Shown: in pieces, positions 1 through 6,130 of the stretch
Numbering within the stretch: the first letter of the stretch is position 1
Layout of the letters: each line of letters starts with the position of its first letter
Source: Clostridia bacterium
GTDB lineage: Bacteria > Bacillota > Clostridia > Oscillospirales > Butyricicoccaceae
Length of the DNA stretch: 6,522 nucleotides
Reading direction: 5' to 3'
NCBI GenBank assembly: GCA_017552495.1
Contig: JAFZPW010000061.1
Location: forward strand, 1 to 6,522
The notes under the pieces: generated by a model
The model's input: only the letters and a program-made list of their open reading frames with translations
What the model was told of the DNA's origin: nothing
The model's database searches: none
Made by a program: the position numbers and the translations under genes

Positions 1-7
1 GGACAAG

Positions 8-27
8 TGCCGTGCGGCCGCAGGGCA
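8..27. terminator. Imperfect palindrome downstream of divIVA
   Basis: TGCCGTGCGG and CCGCAGGGCA form a 20-bp inverted repeat with a single mismatched pair (12/23), beginning 14 nt after the divIVA stop. A hairpin with loop GGCC is possible. Only a short, weakly T-containing stretch follows before the window ends, so a terminator role is a guess. Confidence 0.2.
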
Positions 28-41
28 GAGCCCGAGGCGAT

Positions 42-830
42 TTATTTGCCTTCCTCTGGCTCTTCAAAATTCTTCCCGAAACGAAGGTCGTCGAAATCGA
101 ACCGGGGTTTGGGAGTATAAGGACTGTCTCCATAAATGCGGGCGGTATCGCTCTTGGGATTGGGGGCAAAGGGATCGTCACGGTTCTCTGTCCCTTCCGG
201 CATGTCGACCTCCGCCTCCTCCGTCTGCTGCGCCGCAGAGAAAACCTGCGTATGCTCCCCTGCAGACGAAGCGGGCTTTTCCTCCGGCTCAGCGGCGCGG
301 AAGACCTGGGTCTGGTCCAGCATGGGCGCGGCGGGGGCCTGCTCGCTCACAGGTTCGGAATATGCGCCGTCCCCGTCCTCGGAAAGCGCAAGCACCTGCT
401 CCATCTGGAGGATCCCCTGCTCCATGGCCTTGCGAATGCGGGCAGCGTAAGCGGCATTGGCCTTTTTGGCCGCCTCAAGCTGCCGCTGCGCCTCTTCGGT
501 GGCCGTCTGCAGATCGGTGGTCTGCCGGGAAGCGGAGGTGCGGGCATCCCGCAGGATGCGCTCGGCCTCGGCCTCGGCGCGGCTGACAGTGTCCTTGGCG
601 GACATCTGGGCGTTATACAGCGTTTTACGCAGATCCTCATCCACGGCGCGGTATTCCTCCAGCTTGTCCACCAAAACGCGCATTTTTGCCTTCAATGCGG
701 CGTTTTCTTTATAAAGCGAGGAATAGTCGTTGAACACCGAATCCAAAAACTGGTCGATCTGCCCCATATCATAGCCGCCGAAGACGGCCTTTTCGAACTT
801 TTGATCCTGAATTTCCTGCGGTGTAAGCAT
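42..830 (-). CDS. divIVA: DivIVA-domain cell division / polarity scaffold protein
   Basis: This encodes 262 residues of a DivIVA-family protein. The family is a cytoplasmic coiled-coil scaffold that binds negatively curved membrane at division sites and poles. Residues 1-35 match the DivIVA N-terminal domain (start MLTPQEIQDQKF, then the FGGYD turn at 17-21). Phe17, the membrane-inserting position of the B. subtilis protein, is kept, but the next residue is Gly instead of Arg. Residues 35-145 are heptad-like and rich in Ala, Glu, Lys and Arg, as expected for coiled coil. Residues 150-240 are an acidic, Pro-rich, probably disordered tail holding two TQVF-x-AA motifs (174-180 and 194-200). The tail ends in an aromatic/acidic segment, FDFDDLRFGKNFEE. 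The start is supported by an AAGGGGGT ribosome binding site at 836-843, 6 nt upstream of the ATG. It is the last gene of the sepF-yggT-divIVA cluster, 25 nt after yggT. Family assignment is firm; the role of the tail is unknown. Confidence 0.95.
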   Translation of the reverse strand: MLTPQEIQDQKFEKAVFGGYDMGQIDQFLDSVFNDYSSLYKENAALKAKMRVLVDKLEEYRAVDEDLRKTLYNAQMSAKDTVSRAEAEAERILRDARTSASRQTTDLQTATEEAQRQLEAAKKANAAYAARIRKAMEQGILQMEQVLALSEDGDGAYSEPVSEQAPAAPMLDQTQVFRAAEPEEKPASSAGEHTQVFSAAQQTEEAEVDMPEGTENRDDPFAPNPKSDTARIYGDSPYTPKPRFDFDDLRFGKNFEEPEEGK

Positions 831-855
831 AGTTTACCCCCTTATTTCTAAGCGC

Positions 856-1122
856 TCAAAGCAGCCCGCGCACCAGGCTGAGCACGATCCACGCCGCTAA
901 AAAAGAAAGATCCAGCGGAAAACGATCCATCCCGGGGATCCGATAAAGCAGCCGTCGGAAAGGGTCGATGATCGGTTCCACCACTGAGCAGACGATCTGA
1001 TATACCCGACTTTCCCGAAGCTGCGGGATCCATGACATCACTGCCATCGCCAGCATCAAAAGCTGCAGGCTGTCCAGCAACAGGATCACCACCCGGCGGA
1101 TCACATATGTCATGCCAAACAA
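856..1122 (-). CDS. YggT/YlmG-family small integral membrane protein
   Basis: This encodes an 88-residue YggT-family membrane protein. There are two hydrophobic segments, roughly residues 9-32 and 69-87. Between them lies the loop typical of the family, with WIPQLRES followed by a VEPIIDPFRRLL stretch. YggT/YlmG proteins sit beside sepF and divIVA in many Gram-positive bacteria and in the chloroplast lineage. They are linked to division or membrane organisation without a defined biochemical activity. The start is chosen as TTG at 1120-1122, because a strong GGGAGGG ribosome binding site at 1128-1134 is 5 nt upstream of it. The first ATG (1111-1113, three codons later) would leave a 14-nt gap. 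The gene begins 13 nt after the sepF stop and so is very likely co-transcribed and translationally coupled. Confidence 0.9.
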   Translation of the reverse strand: MFGMTYVIRRVVILLLDSLQLLMLAMAVMSWIPQLRESRVYQIVCSVVEPIIDPFRRLLYRIPGMDRFPLDLSFLAAWIVLSLVRGLL

Positions 1123-1135
1123 GGGAACCCTCCCA

Positions 1136-1600
1136 TCAGATGTAAAGACCGTTGTTTTCCAGCTCGTCGATCAGATCGCCCAGAATGTCCACGTTATAGG
1201 GCGTGATAATAAAGGTGCTGTTGGCCACTTTTTTGATCTTGCCGTCCTGCGCGTAGGTCACGCCGCTGAGAAAATCCACCAGACGGCGGGCAACATCCTT
1301 GTTGGTCTGTTCCAGATTGAGCACGACGGTGCGCTTTTCCCGCAGATGATCGGCCACGTCCACGGCGTTTTCAAACTTTTCGGGCTTGACCAGCACCACC
1401 GAAAGCTGCGTGGTGGCGTTGATGTTGACCACCCTGTTGCTGCCGGCGCTGCGGCGAAAATCGGTCATGGGGATGCTGTTGTCCTCTTCGGTCTTGACGG
1501 CTCGGCTGCGTCCGGGATTGCCCACGGCCTCCAATTCTTCCTCTTCGTCTTCCTCATCCTCGCCCTTGGCCCATCGCTTGAGATCGTCCATAAAACTCAT
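1136..1600 (-). CDS. sepF: SepF, FtsZ-ring membrane anchor / cell division protein
   Basis: This encodes 154 residues matching SepF, the cytoplasmic protein that binds FtsZ C-termini and tethers the Z-ring to membrane in Gram-positive bacteria. Residues 1-12 (MSFMDDLKRWAK) can form the N-terminal amphipathic membrane-binding helix. Residues 14-24 are an almost uninterrupted acidic run, and residues 25-55 are a flexible linker. Residues 58-150 are the compact SepF core (VVLVKPEKFENA, then VVLNLEQTNKDVARR, then DFLSG near 109-113, and FIITPYNVDI). The length is normal for the family. An AAAGGAGC ribosome binding site at 1607-1614 fixes the ATG. It is the first gene of the division cluster, with its own promoter and a hairpin leader in the preceding gap. 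Confidence 0.96.
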   Translation of the reverse strand: MSFMDDLKRWAKGEDEEDEEEELEAVGNPGRSRAVKTEEDNSIPMTDFRRSAGSNRVVNINATTQLSVVLVKPEKFENAVDVADHLREKRTVVLNLEQTNKDVARRLVDFLSGVTYAQDGKIKKVANSTFIITPYNVDILGDLIDELENNGLYI

Positions 1601-1606
1601 AGAAAA

Positions 1607-1614
1607 GCTCCTTT
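1607..1614 (-). promoter_or_regulatory. sepF ribosome binding site
   Basis: Minus-strand AAAGGAGC with the GGAG core 7 nt from the sepF ATG. It lies 7 nt downstream of the foot of the leader hairpin at 1622-1652, so folding of that hairpin does not itself cover the site. Confidence 0.8.
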
Positions 1615-1621
1615 CGCTTTT

Positions 1622-1652
1622 GTGTTCTGCGGCAAACGCAGCCGGAGAACAC
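1622..1652 (-). promoter_or_regulatory. Hairpin in the sepF 5' leader
   Basis: On the minus strand a 7-bp arm GTGTTCT (1646-1652) pairs perfectly with AGAACAC (1622-1628). After a C-C mismatch, CGGC pairs with GCCG around a 7-nt loop (TGCGTTT). A competing inner stem CTGCG/CGCAG is possible in the same region. The hairpin lies between the predicted transcription start (about 1672) and the ribosome binding site. The transcribed side has no T-run after it, so it does not look like an intrinsic terminator. It could stabilise the mRNA or bind a regulator; no known riboswitch class is recognised. Confidence 0.5.
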
Positions 1653-1678
1653 CGTTTTATCCTATCTATATCTATTCT

Positions 1679-1707
1679 ATTATGCCGTTTTTTCAGCTTT
1701 ATGTCAA
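1679..1707 (-). promoter_or_regulatory. Sigma-A-type promoter for sepF-yggT-divIVA
   Basis: The minus strand has a perfect -35 hexamer TTGACA (1702-1707), a 17-bp spacer containing an A6 run, and a -10 hexamer CATAAT (1679-1684, five of six consensus bases). A start near 1672 would give a leader of about 70 nt before the sepF ATG. The downstream flank is strongly AT-rich compared with the rest of the window. This is the best promoter-like sequence noticed in the window, and it separates the division genes from the upstream mutL-miaA-hfq-HlyD block. Confidence 0.8.
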
Positions 1708-1725
1708 CAGTTTTCCCCAGGTTTC

Positions 1726-1742
1726 AAGCGGCTTTACCGCTT
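1726..1742 (-). terminator. Weak hairpin at the end of the HlyD-like gene
   Basis: A 6-bp perfect stem (AAGCGG / CCGCTT) with a 5-nt loop starts within the TAA stop codon of the HlyD-like gene. On the transcribed strand it is followed by TTGAAACC, with no real T-tract, so termination would be weak or factor-assisted. It marks the only sizeable gap between genes in the cluster. Confidence 0.25.
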
Positions 1743-2949
1743 ATTTTCGATAGACCACCTGATTTTCCTCCAAACCGCTGCCCTGAACGATGATCCTGTC
1801 GTAGCGATAAAGCCCCGTCTTGGCCGATTCCGCGGTGGGAACAAGATAATAACTGTCGGTCTGATACACCCACGACACCGGCTTGAAGGTCACCACGCTG
1901 CCGTCCAGCACATAAACGCCCCAGCGTCCGTCGTTTTGCCGCAGGGCGCGGGTCGGCACCTTGAGCCCGGTATAGACATTGGTGACGATGTCGATATCCT
2001 GCTGACGGGAGGTCAGATACTCCGGTTGCATCCGGTCGCTTTCGAGCACCAAAACGGCCCTTCCGTCGTCATAAGTCTGAAGCCGAACGATCTCTGCGGT
2101 GATCTCGCCGCCGCCCAGCCCGGGGAAACTGACCCGCGCCGCGCTGCGCTGCTGCAGCGCCGTGGCCTGCTCAGCAGTCAGGACGGTAACATAATACCAG
2201 CAAAAGCCGGTTGTCACCGTCCCCACGCCGCCAGCATCCTCCGCCGGATCCAGGCGTTCCAGCATATCGGGGGTGATTTCAGCCAGCATATCGGGGGTCA
2301 AAACGCTTTCATACCCGTCGATGCCGCTGACAAAATAGCCGGATACCGGCGCTTTCAGCCGGCTGCTGCCCGAAAAGGCCTGCTTTTGCTGGGTTTCCAT
2401 TTGCTTCTTCAGCTCGCCGATGCGGGCTTCAAAGGTTTCGCGGTCGATCTCGCTGCCGCTGCGGCTGACAATAAGCTGCTGCACGGCGGCGTAATCCCCG
2501 CCGATGCGGGAGGGATCTCCCTGCGCCAGCGCCGCCGAGATCGCCGTCATATCATCGAAGATCAGCCTGTCCAGTTTAGCGCTGTCTGTTCCACTGATGA
2601 ACATGGAATACGCGTATTCCAGCGCGTCCAGCCGCGTCTGCATCGTGCGGGCGGAATCATAGGTCTGGCGGGCGCCGTCGTCGCTGAAAAACACGGCGAT
2701 ATTTTCGCCCTTGGAGACCTTTTCCCCGTCGCTCACCAGATATTCCGCCGAAGCGCCGGTCTCGCCCGTCACCACGGTCTGCCCCCGGACGAACCAGCCG
2801 CTGGCCGAAATTTTGTCCTCCACGGTGATCTCCAACGCGTCCACCGTCCGAATCTGACGGGTCAGATTTTCCATCACCTGATAGCCGATGTAGGCCAAAA
2901 GAGCCGCCACCAGCAGCGCGGTGAGAAGGATGCTGCCTTTACGTTTCAT
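1741..2949 (-). CDS. HlyD-like membrane-anchored periplasmic-adaptor-type protein
   Basis: This encodes 402 residues resembling HlyD/RND membrane-fusion adaptors. Residues 1-6 are basic and residues 7-22 form one transmembrane segment, giving an anchored protein with an extracytoplasmic body. Residues 45-90 look like the first half of a lipoyl-type barrel-sandwich domain. Residues 95-190 are a helical hairpin. Residues 195-215 (SSRLKAPVSGYFVSGIDGYE) look like the second barrel-sandwich half. Residues 250-330 are beta-rich, and residues 331-400 match a membrane-proximal domain (VPTRAL followed by WGVYVLDG). The start is the ATG at 2947-2949, preceded by AGGAG at 2955-2959; an in-frame upstream ATG at 3066 lies inside hfq and lacks this support. 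The gene overlaps the hfq stop by 11 nt. No ABC or RND transporter is nearby, so an efflux role is not supported by context. The closeness to sepF suggests a possible envelope or division role, which is inference. Confidence 0.82.
   Translation of the reverse strand: MKRKGSILLTALLVAALLAYIGYQVMENLTRQIRTVDALEITVEDKISASGWFVRGQTVVTGETGASAEYLVSDGEKVSKGENIAVFFSDDGARQTYDSARTMQTRLDALEYAYSMFISGTDSAKLDRLIFDDMTAISAALAQGDPSRIGGDYAAVQQLIVSRSGSEIDRETFEARIGELKKQMETQQKQAFSGSSRLKAPVSGYFVSGIDGYESVLTPDMLAEITPDMLERLDPAEDAGGVGTVTTGFCWYYVTVLTAEQATALQQRSAARVSFPGLGGGEITAEIVRLQTYDDGRAVLVLESDRMQPEYLTSRQQDIDIVTNVYTGLKVPTRALRQNDGRWGVYVLDGSVVTFKPVSWVYQTDSYYLVPTAESAKTGLYRYDRIIVQGSGLEENQVVYRK
2259..2298 (-). repeat. Short tandem repeat inside the HlyD-like gene
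   Basis: A 16-bp sequence (plus-strand CCAGCATATCGGGGGT) occurs exactly at 2259-2274 and 2283-2298, a period of 24 bp. It encodes two adjacent 8-residue units, LTPDMLAE and ITPDMLER, at residues 217-232, just after the second barrel-sandwich half. The period keeps frame, so copy-number change would add or remove eight residues. Confidence 0.8.
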
Positions 2950-3214
2950 ATGTACTCCTGACAGAGGGCGGACGCTCCGTGCGGTCCTCCTGCCATGTCC
3001 GCAGCGGGCGCTGCGGGATGATGGTGGAGATGGCGTGCTTATAAACCAGATATTGCTTCCCCTCATAATGGAGCAATACGGTAAAGCCGTCGAATGCCGT
3101 GATTACGCCTTTCTGCTGAAATCCGTTGGTGAGAAAGACGGTCAGCGGCATCCGCTCGCGCCGCGCCTCATTCAAAAATGTGTCCTGCAAATTGCTTTTG
3201 ATTCTGTTTTCCAT
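2939..3214 (-). CDS. hfq: Hfq RNA chaperone
   Basis: This encodes 91 residues of Hfq, the ring-shaped Sm-like hexamer that binds small RNAs and mRNAs. The Sm1 region covers about residues 9-50 (LQDTFLNEARRER, then VFLTNGFQQKG and FDGFTVLL). The Sm2 region is at 56-68 with the invariant YKHAISTIIP. The proximal-face residues Q10, D11 and Y58-K59-H60 align with E. coli Q8, D9 and Y55-K56-H57. The rim reads RRER at 18-21. A tail of about 22 polar residues follows the core. The start is the ATG at 3212-3214, with GGGGAG 5-10 nt upstream; an earlier in-frame ATG (3245-3247) inside miaA is less likely. It lies 16 nt after miaA and overlaps the next gene by 11 nt. The miaA-hfq pairing is very widely conserved. 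Confidence 0.96.
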   Translation of the reverse strand: MENRIKSNLQDTFLNEARRERMPLTVFLTNGFQQKGVITAFDGFTVLLHYEGKQYLVYKHAISTIIPQRPLRTWQEDRTERPPSVRSTYET

Positions 3215-3230
3215 GGTGACTCCCCTTTTC

Positions 3231-4187
3231 TCAGGTTTTTTCGTCACCAGTATACCCGCATTTCCGCAAATATTCTGTCGATTCCTGCAAAATGCTGTTC
3301 AAATCGGAATCTTCTTTTCGGATGATCCAATGGATCCGCTCGTCCCGCCGGAACCAGGTGAGTTGACGCTTGGCATAGTTGCGGGATTTTTGCCGGATCC
3401 GATCCGCCGCTTCCTCCAGCGTGGCCTCGCCCCGAAAATAATCGGCGAGTTCCTTATAACCGATGGCCTGAGCCGCCGTCCCCCGCAAAAGACCCTCGTC
3501 CAAAAGGGCGCGCACCTCGCGCAAAAGCCCCTGCGCCAGCATCTCGTCCACCCGGCGATCGATGCGGTCATAAAGCAGCGACCGGGGCTCGGCCGTCAGT
3601 CCCAGCATCACCGCGTCGAAACGGGGCGGGCGCATTTGCGTTCGCAGATTGTGGGCCGTGATGGTTTCGCCGGTGGCGCGGAAAACCTCCAGCGCCCGCA
3701 GGATGCGGCGCTTGTCGTGGATATGAAGCCGCGCCGCGCTGTCCGGATCCACGGCGCAAAGCTGCGCCAGCATCCGCTCCGGTCCGTTTTTCTCCCATTC
3801 CGCCGCCAGCTCGTCCCGCAGGCCGGAATCCTCGCCGCAGGGCTGATAGCCCGCGCCCCGGATGAGCCCGTCGATATACAGTCCCGTCCCGCCGCAGACG
3901 ATGGGAAGGTTTCCTCTGGCAAGGATGCTGTCCACGCAGGCGCCCGCCTCCTGGACATAGCGGGAAACCGAATACTGCTCGCCCGGGTCGGCCACGTCCA
4001 GCATATGATGGGGGACGACGCCCATCTCTTCCGCAGTTGGCTTGGCAGTGCCGATGTCCATGCGGCGATAGATCTGCATGGAGTCTGCCGACACCACCTC
4101 GCCGCCCAACCGTTTTGCCAGCGCGACGGAAAGCGCCGTTTTTCCGGAGGCCGTCGGCCCGCAGATGACAACAATCTTCCCGCTCAT
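3231..4187 (-). CDS. miaA: tRNA dimethylallyltransferase MiaA
   Basis: This encodes 318 residues, the usual length, of the enzyme that transfers a dimethylallyl group from DMAPP to N6 of A37 in tRNAs reading UNN codons. The P-loop GPTASGKT is at residues 10-17. The DSMQIYRRMDIGTAKP block at 35-50 carries the conserved catalytic Asp35. GGTGLY is at 99-104, DKRRILRALEV at 158-168, QAIGYKEL at 240-247 and YAKRQLTWFR at 271-280. The start is the ATG at 4185-4187, which overlaps the mutL TGA as ATGA. No clear Shine-Dalgarno precedes it, so translation is probably coupled to mutL. A longer in-frame start at 4259 would add 24 unconserved residues inside mutL and is rejected. The low-coordinate end is 16 nt from hfq. 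Confidence 0.97.
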   Translation of the reverse strand: MSGKIVVICGPTASGKTALSVALAKRLGGEVVSADSMQIYRRMDIGTAKPTAEEMGVVPHHMLDVADPGEQYSVSRYVQEAGACVDSILARGNLPIVCGGTGLYIDGLIRGAGYQPCGEDSGLRDELAAEWEKNGPERMLAQLCAVDPDSAARLHIHDKRRILRALEVFRATGETITAHNLRTQMRPPRFDAVMLGLTAEPRSLLYDRIDRRVDEMLAQGLLREVRALLDEGLLRGTAAQAIGYKELADYFRGEATLEEAADRIRQKSRNYAKRQLTWFRRDERIHWIIRKEDSDLNSILQESTEYLRKCGYTGDEKT

Positions 4188-6124
4188 ACGACGCGTTTGA
4201 ACAGTTTTTCCAGTTGATAGCGGGAAAGATAGGTGACACAGGGCCGCCCGTGGGGACAATTCCGCACATTGGAGTCAGCCAGAACAGCTTCAGCAAACCG
4301 CTGCAGCTCCTGCGTGTCCGTATTCATGCCCGCCTTGACGGCGGCCTTGCAACTGATGCTTTTGAGCAGCTCGTCCAGCAGTTCGTTGTCCGTGCCCCGG
4401 TGGGACAAAAGCCGTGCGCCGATCTCCGAAAGGACAAAGGGGATGTCCTGCTCGTCCAGATACATGGGGGCTTCCCGCACCAGAAGCGCGCCGCGCCCGA
4501 AATCCTCCACGGCAAAGCCCGCTTGCCGGAGCAGACCGGCATGCTCCAGGCAGGCGTCCTTTTCCACCTGGCTCAGCGTCACCGTTTTCGGCGTAAGCAA
4601 AAGCTGCGACGGCTGTCCGTCCAGGCCGGCCTTGATGCGGTTAAAGAGCATCCGCTCGTGAGCGGCGTGCTTATCGATAAGCCAAAGGCCGTCTTTGTCC
4701 TCGGCGATGACATAGGTGTGAAACACCTCGCCCAGCACTCGCACCTGCACGCTCTGAGGTTCCGTCCCTGCGGGGTTTGAAGACGCAAGCCCGGCTGGCC
4801 GCGCCGGTTCGGCGGGCGTTTCCGCTGGTTTTGGCTCCTCGGTGGACGCCAAGGAAACCTCCTGCTTCACCGGATCAAAGGCCATGGGGTCGATCACCGG
4901 CTCCACCAGAGGCGGAAGCTTGTCCTTGGCGGGTGATGCGCCGGTTTTGGTCTGATAGGGCATGGCGGCGGGCTGCTTCTGGGCTACGGCGGCGTGAGCG
5001 GTCTGATAGGTTTCGGCAAAGGTGGGGACTTTTCCCCTGCCGTCCACATGGAGATCCATCTTCTGCTGCCCGGCTGTGAGATGATCCTCCCGCGGAACCA
5101 GCAGATTGGGTTTTTGCCGCAGCTCCTTCAGTTCGCCATTGGCCTCCAGCGCTGCCGCCACACTCTGATACACGGCGGAAAAGACTTCTTTCTCGCGTGA
5201 GAACTTGACTTCCAGTTTGGCGGGATGGACGTTGACATCCACCGCGGAAAGGTTGAGCCGAAGATCCAGATAGCAGACGGGGTAACGTCCCGTCATGATC
5301 CGCCCCTTGTAAGCCTCCTCTACGGCGGCCGACAGCAGGCGGGAATGAATGTAGCGCCCATTGATGTAAAATGCCTGCTGCGCGCGGGTAGCGCGGGTGA
5401 CCTCGGCAGGAGAAATGAAGCCGGAAACGGCGATCTCCCCAAAGGCGCCGGAGATGGCCAGCAGTGATCCTGCAAGATCCCGCCCGCCGCAGGCATAAAT
5501 GGCCGAGCGCATTTTGCCGTCGCCCGGCGTGGAAAAGATCTCGCGTCCGTCGCGGATCAGGCGGAAAGCCACCTGGGGATGGGAAATGGCGATCTGGGCC
5601 GCCGCCGATTCGGCATAGGCGGCCTCGGTGGCGTCTTTTTTGAGAAATTTGGCCCGGGCGGGGACATTGAAAAACAGATCCCGCACCACTACGGTAGTGC
5701 CCTGCGGACAGCCGGTTTCGCCATAGCCTGTCTCTTCCCCCCCCTCGATGGTGATCTGCACGCCCGCTTCATAGTGCCTGGTGCGGGTAAACAGATCCAC
5801 CCGAGAAACGGCGGCAATGGCCGCCAGCGCTTCGCCCCGGAAGCCCAGCGTCCCGATGGCCGAAAGTTCGCTCTCGCGCCGAAGTTTGCTGGTGGCGTGG
5901 CGCAAGAAGGCCGTTCGAACATCCTCTGGCAGGATGCCGCTCCCGTCGTCGGTGACACGGAGATAGGCAATCCCCCCGTGGCGAAACTCCACCGTCACAT
6001 GCTTCGCCCCCGCGTCAACGGCATTTTCCAGCAATTCTTTTACCACCGAACCTGGCCGTTCCACCACCTCGCCCGCGGCGATCAGGTTGGCCAGTTGCGG
6101 TGACATTTGATAGATCTGTGCCAT
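4184..6124 (-). CDS. mutL: DNA mismatch repair protein MutL (endonuclease type)
   Basis: This encodes 646 residues of MutL, the ATPase and nicking partner of MutS in mismatch repair. The GHKL ATPase is at about 1-330: E30 and N34 in KELLENAVDAGA, DDGSGI at 59-64, RHATSKL at 75-81, GFRGEAL at 94-100 and FFNVPARAKFL at 151-161. A Pro/Ala/Glu-rich linker covers about 340-455. The C-terminal domain (about 459-646) has the metal-binding nuclease motifs: DKHAAHER at 484-491, SCKAAVKAG from 591, CPHGRP at 623-628 and a terminal FKR at 642-644. The usual second Glu of DQHA-x2-E-x4-E is Asn495, and Gln is Lys485. The ATG at 6122-6124 follows GGAAGGGA (6131-6138) with 6-nt spacing. An eight-G run lies in the ATPase domain (5737-5744). 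It overlaps miaA by 4 nt. Confidence 0.97.
   Translation of the reverse strand: MAQIYQMSPQLANLIAAGEVVERPGSVVKELLENAVDAGAKHVTVEFRHGGIAYLRVTDDGSGILPEDVRTAFLRHATSKLRRESELSAIGTLGFRGEALAAIAAVSRVDLFTRTRHYEAGVQITIEGGEETGYGETGCPQGTTVVVRDLFFNVPARAKFLKKDATEAAYAESAAAQIAISHPQVAFRLIRDGREIFSTPGDGKMRSAIYACGGRDLAGSLLAISGAFGEIAVSGFISPAEVTRATRAQQAFYINGRYIHSRLLSAAVEEAYKGRIMTGRYPVCYLDLRLNLSAVDVNVHPAKLEVKFSREKEVFSAVYQSVAAALEANGELKELRQKPNLLVPREDHLTAGQQKMDLHVDGRGKVPTFAETYQTAHAAVAQKQPAAMPYQTKTGASPAKDKLPPLVEPVIDPMAFDPVKQEVSLASTEEPKPAETPAEPARPAGLASSNPAGTEPQSVQVRVLGEVFHTYVIAEDKDGLWLIDKHAAHERMLFNRIKAGLDGQPSQLLLTPKTVTLSQVEKDACLEHAGLLRQAGFAVEDFGRGALLVREAPMYLDEQDIPFVLSEIGARLLSHRGTDNELLDELLKSISCKAAVKAGMNTDTQELQRFAEAVLADSNVRNCPHGRPCVTYLSRYQLEKLFKRVV
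5737..5744 (-). repeat. Homopolymer G8 tract in mutL
   Basis: The minus strand carries eight consecutive G across the codons for Glu127-Gly-Gly-Glu130 of MutL. It is the longest single-base run noticed in the window. A one-base loss would give 15 altered residues and then a TAG at 5689-5691, removing most of the protein. Confidence 0.9.
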
Positions 6125-6130
6125 GCTTGC

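Noticed and set aside
14..21. GCGGCCGC palindrome as a protein-binding site
   Set aside because: It is a chance GC palindrome inside a larger imperfect hairpin, with no second copy or context.
12..851. Long plus-strand open frame of 279 codons opposite divIVA
   Set aside because: Antisense to a clear DivIVA gene with strong family motifs. Open antisense frames are common opposite GC-rich genes, and its Leu/Gly/Arg-rich product matches nothing.
1936..2961. Plus-strand open frame of 341 codons opposite the HlyD-like gene
   Set aside because: An antisense shadow with no domain signal or plausible ribosome binding site; the minus-strand frame has a coherent domain layout.
3126..4217. Plus-strand open frame opposite miaA
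   Set aside because: It lies antisense to an intact MiaA with all conserved motifs, and its composition looks like a reverse-complement artefact.
4188..4259. Longer N-terminus for MiaA starting at 4259
   Set aside because: It adds 24 unconserved residues within mutL, while the ATG overlapping the mutL stop begins directly before the P-loop strand as in the family.
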